Shown piece after piece: positions 51,365 through 60,718 of a stretch of 64,000 bases of DNA. The position numbers were made by a program, and so were the translations under genes. Numbering within the stretch: position 1 is the stretch's first letter; every line of letters starts with the position of its first letter. Source of the DNA: Shinella sp. UYSO24. GTDB taxonomy: Bacteria > Pseudomonadota > Alphaproteobacteria > Rhizobiales > Rhizobiaceae. The notes beneath the pieces are model-generated. The model saw nothing but the letters and a program-made list of their open reading frames with translations, had not been told where the DNA came from and did no database searches. Location: assembly GCA_902167985.1 (NCBI GenBank), contig CABHNZ010000002.1:1-64000 (forward strand). Direction: 5' to 3'.

Positions 51365-52164
51365 ATGCTCAAGAAACTTCTTCTGACCGGCGCAGCCGGT
51401 GGTGTCGGCCGTGCCATTCGTCCGCTGCTTGGCGAGATTGCCGAAAGCGTCGTTCTCTCCGATATCGGCGAGATTACCGATCTCGCCCCGACAGAAACAT
51501 TCATCCGCTGTAACCTTGCGGACAAGGCCGCGTCTACAGCCTGTTCGAAGGTGGCGTCGATGGCGTCATTCATCTCGGCGGCATTTCCATCGAGAAGCCC
51601 TTCGATCTGATCGTTGAGGGCAATATTGTCGGCCTCTACAATCTTTATGAGGCCGCCCGCCACAACGGCATGCCGCGCATCATCTTTGCCAGTTCCAACC
51701 ACACGATCGGTTATTACCGGCGTGACGAGCGCATCGACAACACGGTCTATCCGCGACCAGATTCGCTTTATGGCGTGTCGAAAGTGTTCGGTGAGGCGGT
51801 TGCCAGCCTGTATGCCGACAAGTTCGGCCAGGAGACCCTGTCTCTGCGCATCGGCTCCTGCTTCGAAAAACCGGCCAACACCCGCATGCTTGCCACATGG
51901 CTGAGCTACCGCGACTTCCTGTCTCTTTGCCAGCGCGCTTTCGTCACTCCGAAGCTCGGCCACACGATCGTCTATGGCGCCTCGGCCAATGACGAACAGT
52001 GGTGGGATAACAGCAAGGCCGCTTTCCTCGGCTGGCAGCCGAAGGACACTTCGGCGAAATGGCGGGCAGAGGTGGAAACGGCGGCAGGCAAGGAAGATCC
52101 GAATAGCCCGGCCGTCATCTATCAGGGCGGCGGCTTCGCGCTGGCCGGCCATCCCGAGGATTGA
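51365..52164 (+). CDS. udh: Uronate dehydrogenase, one frame break
   Basis: About 267 residues of the NAD-dependent epimerase/dehydratase (SDR) family. Oxidises D-galacturonate or D-glucuronate to the aldaro-lactone with NAD+. It aligns with Agrobacterium Udh by eye: LLLTGAAGGVGRAIRP (NAD motif), VIHLGGISIEKPFDLIVEGNIVGLYNLYEAAR, FASSNHTIGYY, the catalytic YGVSKVFGE (Tyr-x-x-x-Lys), LRIGSC and the GASANDEQWWDNSKAAFLGW end. A base loss near 51531 hides DKAAVYSLFEGGVDG. GGAGG before the ATG at 51365 fixes the start. It feeds the next gene's enzyme and KdgD. Confidence 0.92.
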
Positions 52165-52357
52165 GGGTGGTGGGGGAGTGCTGGGCAGGCGTCATGGCGT
52201 GCATCGGACCTCTCCGGACCCATCACAAGATTGGTTCGCCCGCCCGTCATTGCTTCGGGTAAGGCGGGCCTTGCGTCGGCGCTGATGCGCGCCTGCGCTT
52301 TCATAGGAAGAAACTGGATGAGGGAGGAGCTCTCGTCCGATGCAGGAGGAATGTTTC

Positions 52358-53506
52358 GTGAAAATCGTCGACGTCAATGTGCGCGTCTTTTCCCATACGA
52401 CCCGTCGCCATCAGGATACCGCGGGCCACGCCCATCCGGGTCCGCCGCACAAGGTCAATCTGGCGCTGCTGACGATCGTGGCCGAGGACGGCACGGAGGG
52501 CTATTGCTTCTCGCCGCCGGAAATCGTGCGTCCGCATGTCATCGAAAAGTTCGTCAAGAAGGTGCTGATCGGCGAAGATGCCTTCGCCCGCGAGCGGATC
52601 TGGCAGGATCTCGCCCACTGGCAGCGCGGCAGTGCGGCTCAGCTGACCGACCGTACGCTTGCCATCATCGATTGCGCACTCTGGGATCTGGCAGGCCGCA
52701 AGCTCAACATGCCCGTCCACAAGCTGATCGGCAGCTATCGCGACAAGATCCCGGCCTATGGCTCGATAATGTGCGGCGACGAGCTGGAGAACGGCCTTGC
52801 GACGCCTGAAGATTACGGCCGGTTCGGCGAAAAGCTGGTGGCACGCGGCTACAAGGGCATCAAGCTTCATACCTGGATGCCGCCGGTTTCCTGGGCTCCG
52901 GATGTCAATATGGACCTCAAGGCCTGCGCCGCCGTGCGCGAAGCCGTCGGTCCGGATATCCATCTGATGATCGACGCCTTCCACTGGTATTCCCGCACCG
53001 ATGCTCTCAAGCTCGGCAAGGGACTGGAAAAGCTCGGTTTCGACTGGATCGAGGAGCCGATGGACGAGCAGTCTTCGGCCTCTTATGCTTGGCTTGCCGA
53101 AAATCTCGATATCCCGGTTCTTGGACCGGAGAGTGCCGGCGGCAAGCATTTCAGCCGCGCCGAATGGATCACGTCCAAGGCCTGCGATATCCTGCGCACC
53201 GGTGTGCACGACGTCGGCGGTATCAGCCCGGCGATGAAATGCATGCATCTGGCGGAATCCTTCGGCATGCATTGCGAAATCCACGGCAATGGCGCACCGA
53301 ACCTGATCATCGCAGCCTGCACCAAGAATGCCCATTGGTACGAGCGCGGCCTTCTCCATCCCTTCCTCGAATATGATGACGGGTTTGAGTATCTGAACGC
53401 GCTGGTCGACCCGATGGACAAGGATGGATACGTCCATATCTCGGACAAGCCGGGCATGGGCGAAGATATCAACTTCGACTTCATCAACGCCAATCTGGTC
53501 GAATGA
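52358..53506 (+). CDS. Mandelate racemase/enolase-superfamily sugar-acid enzyme (probable lactone cycloisomerase or dehydratase)
   Basis: 382 residues, intact. Enolase superfamily, mandelate racemase type: catalytic Lys169 in KGIKLH, metal ligands Asp206, Glu232 and Glu258 spaced exactly 26 apart, and the Asp285-His309 dyad. A GTG at 52358 with AGGAGG upstream is the better start; an in-frame ATG 18 bases earlier contains the ribosome binding site itself. Placed after udh, it should act on the aldaro-lactone or aldarate to give the KdgD substrate, as galactarolactone cycloisomerase or galactarate/glucarate dehydratase do. It is not a close match to the Agrobacterium cycloisomerase I remember, so the exact reaction is open. 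Confidence 0.8.
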   Translation: MKIVDVNVRVFSHTTRRHQDTAGHAHPGPPHKVNLALLTIVAEDGTEGYCFSPPEIVRPHVIEKFVKKVLIGEDAFARERIWQDLAHWQRGSAAQLTDRTLAIIDCALWDLAGRKLNMPVHKLIGSYRDKIPAYGSIMCGDELENGLATPEDYGRFGEKLVARGYKGIKLHTWMPPVSWAPDVNMDLKACAAVREAVGPDIHLMIDAFHWYSRTDALKLGKGLEKLGFDWIEEPMDEQSSASYAWLAENLDIPVLGPESAGGKHFSRAEWITSKACDILRTGVHDVGGISPAMKCMHLAESFGMHCEIHGNGAPNLIIAACTKNAHWYERGLLHPFLEYDDGFEYLNALVDPMDKDGYVHISDKPGMGEDINFDFINANLVE

Positions 53507-53532
53507 TATTTTCGAAGGCCTGAACAGACACA

Positions 53533-53566
53533 GACCCGGTCATCACAAGATGGCCGGGTCATTTTT
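53533..53566 (+). terminator. Rho-independent terminator after the udh operon
   Basis: Stem gacccggtcat/atggccgggtc (one G-T wobble) with a 6-base loop, then ATTTTT. It lies 26 bases after the stop of the mandelate-racemase-family gene. Confidence 0.88.
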
Positions 53567-53699
53567 ATTGGACAGCATTCTCCAGCGAGAAAACCTGCCC
53601 GGCGGCTTGTGATCGCGACTGAATTTGGAAAATGGGACTGAACCCGTACCGTACTGGCTTGTCCGAAAGCCGGACTTCGGCGGCCAATAGAAGCGTGCT

Positions 53700-54878
53700 T
53701 CAGAGGACCCGATCGAGCCAGTCGAATGCGTAATCCTGCTGGTCGACAGGGAAGGCATGGCCGCCCGGCCAAAGGCGCGTTTCGACCTTGTCCTGTGCAC
53801 CGGCGTCGCGCCACAGGTCCGTCAGACGGTCAAATGCTTCGCTGGCCACCGCCTCGGGAAAATGTCGATCTTCGCGGCCGGTGAAGAAAAACGATGGCTT
53901 AGGGGCGGCAAGGCCTGCAACATCGGCATAGTCCAGCTTGCCGGCGATTTGCGGGTGCAACATGTAAAAGGCCGATTGACCGCGCAGCTGATTGTTGCCC
54001 GACTGCATGAGCCCGCGCAGCGTTCCCATCCAGCCGCCGGAGACGCAGGCCCTGGCATGATCCGAAAGTGCCGCGAGCTGGAAGGCGCGAAAGCCGCCCA
54101 TCGAATAGCCCATGACCGCCACACGGGATGGATCAACCGCTGGCAGGCTGGCGAGATAGTCCAGAGCCTCCATGTCTTCCTGAAGCATGACCGAGGCGAG
54201 CGATGTGCCGAATTGCAGGAGATTGGCCCCCAGCGCCTGCTGGTGCTCATAGCCATTGCCACGTCGGCTACCCCAGCCGAGGGCATCGACACACAGAACC
54301 ACGTAACCGCGGCGCGCAAGCGCGTTGCCGACAGCGCGGCCACCATAGATCCTGTCGGTCCAGTGGGCGATGTCTTCGGTAAGGGACGACGGCGTGTCGT
54401 TGCCGGCTGGATCGCGAGGCCGGATCAGTTTTTCCTTGCCGATCGAAAAGAATGACCCGTGGTCATGGAGCATAAGGACGGCCGGTAACGGCCGAGAAGC
54501 CTTCGATGGGTAGAGGATATAAGCCTCTGCCGTCTCGCCATTCGAGAAGCCAAACCTGATATGCTGACCGGTCAGGCTGTCGGAAATGCCCGGCCGAATG
54601 GCAAGGCTGTCCCGGCCATCGGTCCCAGGATCCTGCCATTCGTCAAGCAGTTCTGCCCGCGGCGGTGCAGGCGATCGCGGCAGGCCGAGTGCCTCGATGA
54701 CGCGCTCTCGCGTGTCATCCCGCCAGACGGCAAAATCCTCGGTGGTTCGCGCCGCAACATTGGGCGGATTGCCGGGAACAGTTCCTTTCCAGGCCCATGG
54801 GAAGGAAAGCCCGTCGCGAAGCCGGCGCGCGAGCGCCGGCATGTTCTCCGCATCGATGGGGGGAGGTGCCTCTGCCAT
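53700..54878 (-). CDS. Alpha/beta-hydrolase, dienelactone-hydrolase/acetylesterase-like
   Basis: 392 residues, intact, no signal peptide seen. Nucleophile elbow GYSMGGFRAFQLAAL (Ser), oxyanion segment LMLHDHGSFFSIGKEKL, acid region FFFTGREDRHFPEA and final His in LWPGGHAFP. This type of large esterase (dienelactone hydrolase/acetyl xylan esterase-like) often removes acetyl or other ester groups from imported sugar fragments. It is the last gene of the operon with the second dipeptide-type importer, 24 bases after the ATPase gene, so it may de-esterify the imported compound. Substrate not determinable. Confidence 0.78.
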   Translation of the reverse strand: MAEAPPPIDAENMPALARRLRDGLSFPWAWKGTVPGNPPNVAARTTEDFAVWRDDTRERVIEALGLPRSPAPPRAELLDEWQDPGTDGRDSLAIRPGISDSLTGQHIRFGFSNGETAEAYILYPSKASRPLPAVLMLHDHGSFFSIGKEKLIRPRDPAGNDTPSSLTEDIAHWTDRIYGGRAVGNALARRGYVVLCVDALGWGSRRGNGYEHQQALGANLLQFGTSLASVMLQEDMEALDYLASLPAVDPSRVAVMGYSMGGFRAFQLAALSDHARACVSGGWMGTLRGLMQSGNNQLRGQSAFYMLHPQIAGKLDYADVAGLAAPKPSFFFTGREDRHFPEAVASEAFDRLTDLWRDAGAQDKVETRLWPGGHAFPVDQQDYAFDWLDRVL

Positions 54879-54902
54879 CGCAACCGGCCGCTCTTCTCAG
54901 GC

Positions 54903-55697
54903 TCAGACGGCGTGGTCGTATTCGAGGCTCGCCTCGATCAGCTCGCGCGCGTAAGGGTTCTTGGCATTGCCGGTCGACAGCACTTCCCGATCCATGATTT
55001 CGACGACCTGGCCATATTGCATGACGGCAAGCCGCTCGCACATATGGTCGATGACCGCGAGATCATGGGAGACGAAGAGGTAGGTGAGCTTGCGCTTGGC
55101 GCGGATATCGGCAAGCAGGTTCAGCACTTCCGCCTGAACCGAAACGTCCAGTGCGGATGTTGGCTCGTCGAGCAGGAGGATGCGCGGCTCGAGGATGAGC
55201 GCGCGGGCAATGGCCACGCGCTGACGCTGGCCGCCGGAGAGTTCGTGCGGGTAGCGGGCAAGGAAATCCGGGTTGAGGCCGACATCGATCAGAGCCCGTT
55301 CCATGCGCTCGACCTGACGATCCATCCGGTGGATGCGCAGCGGTTCCTGCAGGGCGGTGCGGATCGACTGGCGCGGATGCAGCGAGCCGTAAGGGTCCTG
55401 AAAGACCATTTGCACCATGCGGCAATATTCGGAGAAGGGCATGTTGGAGACCGACTTGCCTTCGACTGCGATCTCGCCATCCCAGAGGTTCAGCAGGCGG
55501 GCGATGCAGCGCAGGATCGTCGACTTGCCGGAGCCGGACTCACCGACGAGGCCGAAGGATTCACCTTGCGCCACCGAGAAGCAGACATCGCCGAGGATGC
55601 GCTTCTTGGCACCGCCATAGCCGAGATCGATCGACAGCTGGTTGACGTCGATTGCATTGCCGGCGGTGCTTGCCTTGATGGGTGTGACGGCATTCAT
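54903..55697 (-). CDS. ABC importer ATPase, DppF type
   Basis: 264 residues, intact. Walker A LVGESGSGKSTILRCIARL, Q-loop MVFQDPYGSLHPRQS, signature HELSGGQRQRVAIARAL, Walker B ILLLDEPTSALDVS and switch His in FVSHDLAVIDHM. Its start overlaps the stop of the DppD-type gene (ATGA). Separate DppD and DppF proteins here contrast with the fused ATPase of the importer at 16-21 kb. Confidence 0.9.
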   Translation of the reverse strand: MNAVTPIKASTAGNAIDVNQLSIDLGYGGAKKRILGDVCFSVAQGESFGLVGESGSGKSTILRCIARLLNLWDGEIAVEGKSVSNMPFSEYCRMVQMVFQDPYGSLHPRQSIRTALQEPLRIHRMDRQVERMERALIDVGLNPDFLARYPHELSGGQRQRVAIARALILEPRILLLDEPTSALDVSVQAEVLNLLADIRAKRKLTYLFVSHDLAVIDHMCERLAVMQYGQVVEIMDREVLSTGNAKNPYARELIEASLEYDHAV

Positions 55698-56544
55698 GCG
55701 CGGATCTCCCGGTTGGCGGCTTCGCGGTTCAGCACCGGCAGCGGCTTGCGGCTGCCGCCGATATGCGGCTGGGCGGCGATCAGGCCCTGGGTATAGGGGT
55801 GGGTGCAGTTCTTCAGGTCGCGGGCGGCCCGCTCCTCGACCACTTCGCCAGAGCGCATGACGAGAACGCGATCACAGAAATTGCGAACCAGGTTGAGGTC
55901 ATGGCTGATCATGATCAGGCCGATGCCCTTTTCCGTCACCAGCTTGTTGAGGATGTTGAGAACCTGCATCCGCACGGTGACGTCGAGCGCGGATGTCGGC
56001 TCGTCGGCGATGATGATCTGCGGTTCGGGGATCAGCATCATGCGATCATGATGCGCTGGCCCATGCCGCCGGAAACTTCGTGGGGGTAGAGGCCGAAGAC
56101 GCGTTCGGGATCGCGGATCTGCACCGCCTCCAGCATTTCCAGCGTCTTCTTGCGCGCGACTTCGGCGGAGGACGAGTAGTGGACGCGGTAGGCTTCCGCC
56201 ACCTGATCGCCCACTCGATGAACCGGGTTCAGCGAGAATTTCGGATCCTGAAGGATCATCGAGATCCGTCGGCCGCGGATGGCGAGCATCTCGCGCTCCG
56301 AGGCGTTCAGCAAGTCGGTGCCGGAAAAGTCCATGCGGTCTGCGTCGATCTTTGCCGTCGGCAGCAGTTTCAGGAGCGCGCGGCCGATGGTCGATTTGCC
56401 GGAACCGGATTCGCCGACAATGCCGAGGCGCTCGCGGCCAAGCTCGAACGAAACACCCTTGACGACATTGTTGTAACCCTTGCCGGCACGGTAGGCGACC
56501 TTGAGGTTTTCAACGGTAAGGAGAGGGGCTGACTGATTGTCCAT
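55694..56544 (-). CDS. ABC importer ATPase, DppD type, one frame break
   Basis: About 283 residues. Walker A IVGESGSGKSTIGRALLKL, Q-loop MILQDPKFSLNPVHRVG, signature HEVSGGMGQRIMIAMML, Walker B IIIADEPTSALDVTV, and the C-terminal oligopeptide-type extension CTHPYTQGLIAAQPHIGG. The frame breaks within the signature helix near 56041; one extra A restores RIMIAMMLIPEPQ. AAGGAAGGA before the ATG at 56544 supports this start. Confidence 0.89.
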
Positions 56545-56557
56545 GATCTGTCCTTCC

Positions 56558-57463
56558 TTAGTGCTGCTTGGGGTCGAGGGCGTCGCGCAGGCCATCGCCG
56601 AGAAGGTTGAAGGCAAGGCTGACGAGCAGGATGGCGCCGCCCGGGAAGGCTACCAGCCACCAGTCGTCGAGCATGTAGCGGCGGCCGGTCGCCATCATCG
56701 CACCCCATTCGGGGAGCGGCGGCTGGGCGCCGAGGCCGAGGAAACCGAGACCGGCGGCGGTCAGGATGACCGTTGCCATCGACAAGGTGATGCGCACGAG
56801 GACCGAGGGAAGGCACATGGGCACGATCGACTTGACGATGATACGCAGAGCTGACGCGCCCTGCATGCGCGAGGCCGAGATATAGTCGGCATTGCGGAAT
56901 GTGAGCGTTTCGGCGCGCGCCAATCGGGCGATCGGCGGCCATGTGGTCAGGCCGATGGCGATGATGGCGTTTTCCAGGCCGGCGCCGAGCGCTGCAACGA
57001 AGGCAAGCGACAGGATGAGGCTCGGGAAGGACAGGAATATGTCGGTGATGCGCATCATCACCGTATCGTACCAGCCGCCGAAATAGCCAGCGGTGGTGCC
57101 GACCAGCAGCCCGACCGGGCCGACGATGACCGACACGATGGTGATGATGGTGAGGCTGACGCGCGTGCCGTAGATGATGCGGCTCAGGATGTCGCGGCCC
57201 AGTTCGTCTGTGCCGAACCAGTGCGTGGCGCTCGGTGCCTGCAACGTGTTGTTGAGATCGACGACGATCGGATCATAGGGTGCGATCAGCGGCGCGACGA
57301 GCGCGGTGAAAAGCAGGATGCCGATGACGACGACGCCGAATGCCGATGTCGGGCTTCCCATCAGTTCGCGGATCAGCGCGAGGAACCGGTTGAGCGGCGA
57401 ATGCTTGTTGATTTTACGGCCGGTCATTGTCGTATCCTGCAGGGAAATGGAATTTGCTGACAT
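56558..57463 (-). CDS. ABC importer permease, DppC type
   Basis: 301 residues, intact. First helix FGVVVIGILLFTALVAPLIAPYDP, then the family motif HWFGTDELGRDILSRIIYGTRVSL and the coupling loop YISASRMQGASALRIIVKSIVPM. GGAGG before the ATG at 57463 supports the start. Sits between the DppB-type permease and the DppD-type ATPase. Confidence 0.89.
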   Translation of the reverse strand: MSANSISLQDTTMTGRKINKHSPLNRFLALIRELMGSPTSAFGVVVIGILLFTALVAPLIAPYDPIVVDLNNTLQAPSATHWFGTDELGRDILSRIIYGTRVSLTIITIVSVIVGPVGLLVGTTAGYFGGWYDTVMMRITDIFLSFPSLILSLAFVAALGAGLENAIIAIGLTTWPPIARLARAETLTFRNADYISASRMQGASALRIIVKSIVPMCLPSVLVRITLSMATVILTAAGLGFLGLGAQPPLPEWGAMMATGRRYMLDDWWLVAFPGGAILLVSLAFNLLGDGLRDALDPKQH

Positions 57464-57479
57464 GTCTCCGCCTCCCTTT

Positions 57480-58496
57480 CTATCGTGTCCGAGGATCGAA
57501 AATCTTGTAGAGCGCGTCTGAAAGCAGGTTCAGGGCGATGAAGATGACGCCGACGATGAGCACGCAGGTCATGACCGCGTTCATGTCGCCGATCAGCATG
57601 TTGTTGGTGATGTACTGGCCAAAGCCCGGCCAGGAGAACACAGTCTCGATCAGGACTGCACCTTCAAGCAGGCTGCCATAGGCAAGAGCCACGATCGTCA
57701 CCAGCTGCACGCGGATATTGGCGAAGGCATGCCGCCAGATGGTGCGCCCCTTCGACAGTCCCTTGACGCGGGCGGTGGTGATATATTCCTGGTTCAGCTG
57801 ATCCAGCATGAACGAGCGTGTCATGCGGGTGATGTAGGCCATCGAGGAATAGCCGAGAATGCTGGCCGGCAGGATGAGGTGGTTGACGGCGTCGCCGAAG
57901 ACTTCCCAGTCGCCTGCCATGATGGAATCGATCAGCAGGAAGCCCGTCGTATCGGGCACGAGGCCGACGTAGAAATCCGAGATACGGCCACCACCGCCGA
58001 CGAGGTCGAGCGCGGCGTAGAAGATGATGAGCCCGATCATGCCGGTCCAGAAGATCGGCATGGAATGCCCGATCAGCGTCAGGAACCGGATGATCTGGTC
58101 GATCGGCTTGTTGCGCTTGACGGCCGCCAGAATGCCGAGCGGAACGCCGAAGCCCGCGCCGAAGATGATGGCAAACGTGGCAAGCTCGATCGTTGCCGGC
58201 ATGACATGCAGGATATCGCTGATAACCGGTTGGCAGGTGCGGATCGATGTGCCGAAGTCGCCATGCAGCAGATCACCGACATAGCGGAAGAACTGCTGCC
58301 AGATCGGCAGGTTCGCGCCGATGCGCTCGGCGACCATGTTATAGGTGGCCTGATCTGCCTCTTCGCCGACTATGGCGCGGACCGGATCGACGGGCATCAG
58401 CCGGCCAATACAGAAGGTCAGGATAAGAAGGCCGCAAAGGGTAGCAAGGATCGTTCCTGCCTGCCTCGTGAAAGCGGAAAGTCGCTCATTCGTCAT
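57480..58496 (-). CDS. ABC importer permease, DppB type
   Basis: 338 residues, intact. N-terminal helix ILATLCGLLILTFCIGRLMPVDPVRAIVG, the coupling loop YITTARVKGLSKGRTIWRHAFANI and C-terminal FSWPGFGQYITNNMLIGDMNAVM. The start at 58496 has GAGGA seven bases upstream; a reading extended to 58538 would cross the hairpin after the binding-protein gene. It follows that hairpin in the operon. Confidence 0.89.
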   Translation of the reverse strand: MTNERLSAFTRQAGTILATLCGLLILTFCIGRLMPVDPVRAIVGEEADQATYNMVAERIGANLPIWQQFFRYVGDLLHGDFGTSIRTCQPVISDILHVMPATIELATFAIIFGAGFGVPLGILAAVKRNKPIDQIIRFLTLIGHSMPIFWTGMIGLIIFYAALDLVGGGGRISDFYVGLVPDTTGFLLIDSIMAGDWEVFGDAVNHLILPASILGYSSMAYITRMTRSFMLDQLNQEYITTARVKGLSKGRTIWRHAFANIRVQLVTIVALAYGSLLEGAVLIETVFSWPGFGQYITNNMLIGDMNAVMTCVLIVGVIFIALNLLSDALYKIFDPRTR

Positions 58497-58527
58497 GGAT
58501 AAATCCTCGGTATCCAGCATCCCGAAG

Positions 58528-58552
58528 CCGCAGCGCAAAAGGCGCTGCGGCG
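58528..58552 (-). terminator. Intercistronic hairpin after the binding-protein gene
   Basis: Perfect 10-base stem gccgcagcgc/gcgctgcggc with a 5-base loop, eight bases after the binding-protein stop. The same arrangement occurs in the other dipeptide-type importer (19788-19817); it probably protects the binding-protein mRNA or terminates part of the transcripts. Confidence 0.6.
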
Positions 58553-58559
58553 CCGGCGC

Positions 58560-60164
58560 TTAGCGAGACTTGGTGACTGTGCGCAGCTGCGTCGACCAGG
58601 ACGGGTTGAGAACCAGCCCCTTGATGTCCGAACGATAGCCCACGCTGTCGACCACCTCGGAGAAAGGCTGGATGGCCGGCATCATATCGGCATAGTAGGT
58701 CTGGATATCCTGGTAGTCCTTGACCTGCTTGTCATGGTCTGACTCGACCACGGCATCGTCGATCATCTTGTTGAGCTTGGCGTCGTAGAAGGATGTGCGC
58801 CAGCCCTGGAAATTGGTGAGCTTCGCCTCGTCGGCATTGTCCGGATTGTAGACGATGGCGCGCAGGTTGCTGTCGGGATGCGGCAGCTGGCCGCCGCCGC
58901 CGCGGCCTACGACAAGCTCATATTTCCGCTCGCGCATGGCACCATAGACCTGATCGCCGGTACCCGTCATGATCTCGGCCTTGATACCGCCCTGGGCAAG
59001 GGATGCCTGGATGGCGGTCGCGACATTCATGAAGGGCGCATCGGAAATCGCGCGAAGCGTGGTGGAAAAGCCGTTCGGATATCCGGCCTCTGCCAGAAGC
59101 TTCTTGGCCTTTTCGACATCGAGCGTGTAGCCGGCATTCGGCAAGGCGCCGAAAATGCCGGACGGGATCGGCCGGTCGCGCAGCTTGCCGAAATAGGGCA
59201 GAACGCTGTCGTTCAGGCCCTTGTAGTCGATGAGATAGCGCAGGGCCTCGCGGACCTTCGGGTTCTTGAACTTGTCGTCCTTCATCGAGACGGCGAGATA
59301 ATAGAAGCCGCTGCCACCATTGGTCTGGATGGTGACGTTCTTGTCACCTTCCAATGCCTTCAGGTCGGAGGCCGAGAGGGTGTAGGCGACATCGATGTCA
59401 CCCTTTTGCAGCATCAGCCGCTGGCTCTGGGATTCAGCCAGATGGCGGAACATCACACGGCGCATTGCCGGCTTGTCGCCCCAGTATTTCTCGTTGCGAT
59501 CAAGGATGACGCGCTCGTTCGAGGCCCATTGAGACAGTGTGAACGGTCCCGAACCGGCAGAATTGGTGGTGAGCCATGCGCCGCCCATGTCGCCGTTCTT
59601 GTCGTGGCTCATGACGGTCTTCATGTCGAGAACCGAGCCGGGGCCAACGATGCCGAGCGTCATGACGATCAGTTCAGGATCGACTTTCTTCGGCAGCTTG
59701 ACGACGACCGTATGCTCATCCGGAGCGGTGAAGCTCTGATCAGCATTGGCTGCCGAAAACCCGTGGGTCTTGAAGAAGGATGCCTGTGCGAGATTGAGCT
59801 TCATCACCCGCTTCAGCGACCAGACCACGTCATTGGCCGTTACGGGGTTGCCGGACGCGAAGGTGGCGCCGTCCCGCAGCTTGAAAGTGATCGTCGTCTT
59901 GTCGTCGCTGATGGTCCAGCTCGTTGCAAGCTGCGGATCAACCTGCGAGCGATTGACGGCATCGAGCGCGACAAGGTTGTCATATATGTTGGCCAGAACC
60001 TGAACGGTTTCCTTGCCGGTAATCGCAGCCGGATCAAGCGTCAGAATATTGTTCATCGACAGGCCGACAACCAGCATGTTCGGCGGCGTTTCAGCCAGAA
60101 CCGGCTGGGAAAGCAGGGTTGCGCCCAACAATACAGACGCGAATGCCTTGGAAAGCATATTCAT
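58560..60164 (-). CDS. ABC importer solute-binding protein, family 5 (DppA type)
   Basis: 534 residues, intact. Signal peptide MNMLSKAFASVLLGATLLSQPVLAE. Mature landmarks: LTLDPAAITGKETVQVLANIYDNLVALD, ITFKLRDGATFASGNPVTANDVVWSLKR, VAYTLSASDLKALEG and KKLLAEAGYPNGF. GGAGGAG before the ATG at 60164 fixes the start. First gene of the operon with the two permeases, two ATPases and the esterase. Its promoter carries a variant of the CTTGTAATATG site found at kdgD and udh, so the ligand may be a uronate-derived oligomer rather than a peptide; this is inference. Confidence 0.88.
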   Translation of the reverse strand: MNMLSKAFASVLLGATLLSQPVLAETPPNMLVVGLSMNNILTLDPAAITGKETVQVLANIYDNLVALDAVNRSQVDPQLATSWTISDDKTTITFKLRDGATFASGNPVTANDVVWSLKRVMKLNLAQASFFKTHGFSAANADQSFTAPDEHTVVVKLPKKVDPELIVMTLGIVGPGSVLDMKTVMSHDKNGDMGGAWLTTNSAGSGPFTLSQWASNERVILDRNEKYWGDKPAMRRVMFRHLAESQSQRLMLQKGDIDVAYTLSASDLKALEGDKNVTIQTNGGSGFYYLAVSMKDDKFKNPKVREALRYLIDYKGLNDSVLPYFGKLRDRPIPSGIFGALPNAGYTLDVEKAKKLLAEAGYPNGFSTTLRAISDAPFMNVATAIQASLAQGGIKAEIMTGTGDQVYGAMRERKYELVVGRGGGGQLPHPDSNLRAIVYNPDNADEAKLTNFQGWRTSFYDAKLNKMIDDAVVESDHDKQVKDYQDIQTYYADMMPAIQPFSEVVDSVGYRSDIKGLVLNPSWSTQLRTVTKSR

Positions 60165-60227
60165 TCTTATCTCCTCCCTCAGACCGCCATCTCTCCACCC
60201 GGCGGTCATTCAGTATGTCTGACTAAA

Positions 60228-60256
60228 GAGATATGACGTCTTGTAATACATGTCAA
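60228..60256 (-). promoter_or_regulatory. Promoter of the right-hand ABC operon with a variant operator
   Basis: On the minus strand TTGACA (60256-60251), 17-base spacer, TATCTC (60233-60228). The spacer contains CTTGTAATACA (plus strand 60240-60250), nine of eleven bases identical to the kdgD/udh site, so binding there would occlude the promoter. Confidence 0.55.
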
Positions 60257-60341
60257 TGCACGGCGGCGTGAGGTCTCGGAGAATGCCTGCGGGAATGTCG
60301 CGGTAGTTGAAGTTCGGATAAAACCGCCGTTTTTGGCCTTG

Positions 60342-60566
60342 TCAGGCAGCCGGTGCCACAGTCACTTCCAGAACATGCTCGATTTCCGCAATCAGGTCAG
60401 CAAAATCCGCGTCATCCGGATCAAAGAAATCTCCGATGAAAAGAATGGCATTGTCGACACTGACCGGGAGCCCGACGATGGAGCATTTTATGATGGCCTG
60501 ATTGACGATGGTCGTGGCTGAGATCTTGAGAAGTAGGCGGTTCAGTTTTTCGCCGGCCAGTGTCAT
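60342..60566 (-). CDS. Small protein downstream of the autoinducer synthase (CinS-like position)
   Basis: 74 residues: MTLAGEKLNRLLLKISATTIV, then NQAIIKCSIVGLPVSVDNAIL and an acidic C-terminus FIGDFFDPDDADFADLIAEIEHVLE. GAGGA six bases before the ATG at 60566 favours this start over an upstream ATG at 60650. I do not recognise a domain. In Rhizobium leguminosarum a small regulatory protein, CinS (about 67 residues), is encoded after cinI; this gene has the same place, strand and size. I cannot compare sequences from memory, so equivalence is a hypothesis. Confidence 0.6.
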   Translation of the reverse strand: MTLAGEKLNRLLLKISATTIVNQAIIKCSIVGLPVSVDNAILFIGDFFDPDDADFADLIAEIEHVLEVTVAPAA

Positions 60567-60718
60567 TGCTATCCTCTGATATGCGTCCGCATATTCGGTT
60601 TCATCTCGCCGCACCTGCGGAATGGCGGGCGGGAGCTCGTTGTGTGGCAAGCCTTGCCGTGATTTTTCTTCTGATCTGGCGCAGGAAAGAGACTGCAGAG
60701 ATGGCGCACGCCATCAGG

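Noticed and set aside
58878..60236. 452-residue open frame on the plus strand
   Set aside because: Antisense to the family 5 binding-protein gene; no domain seen.
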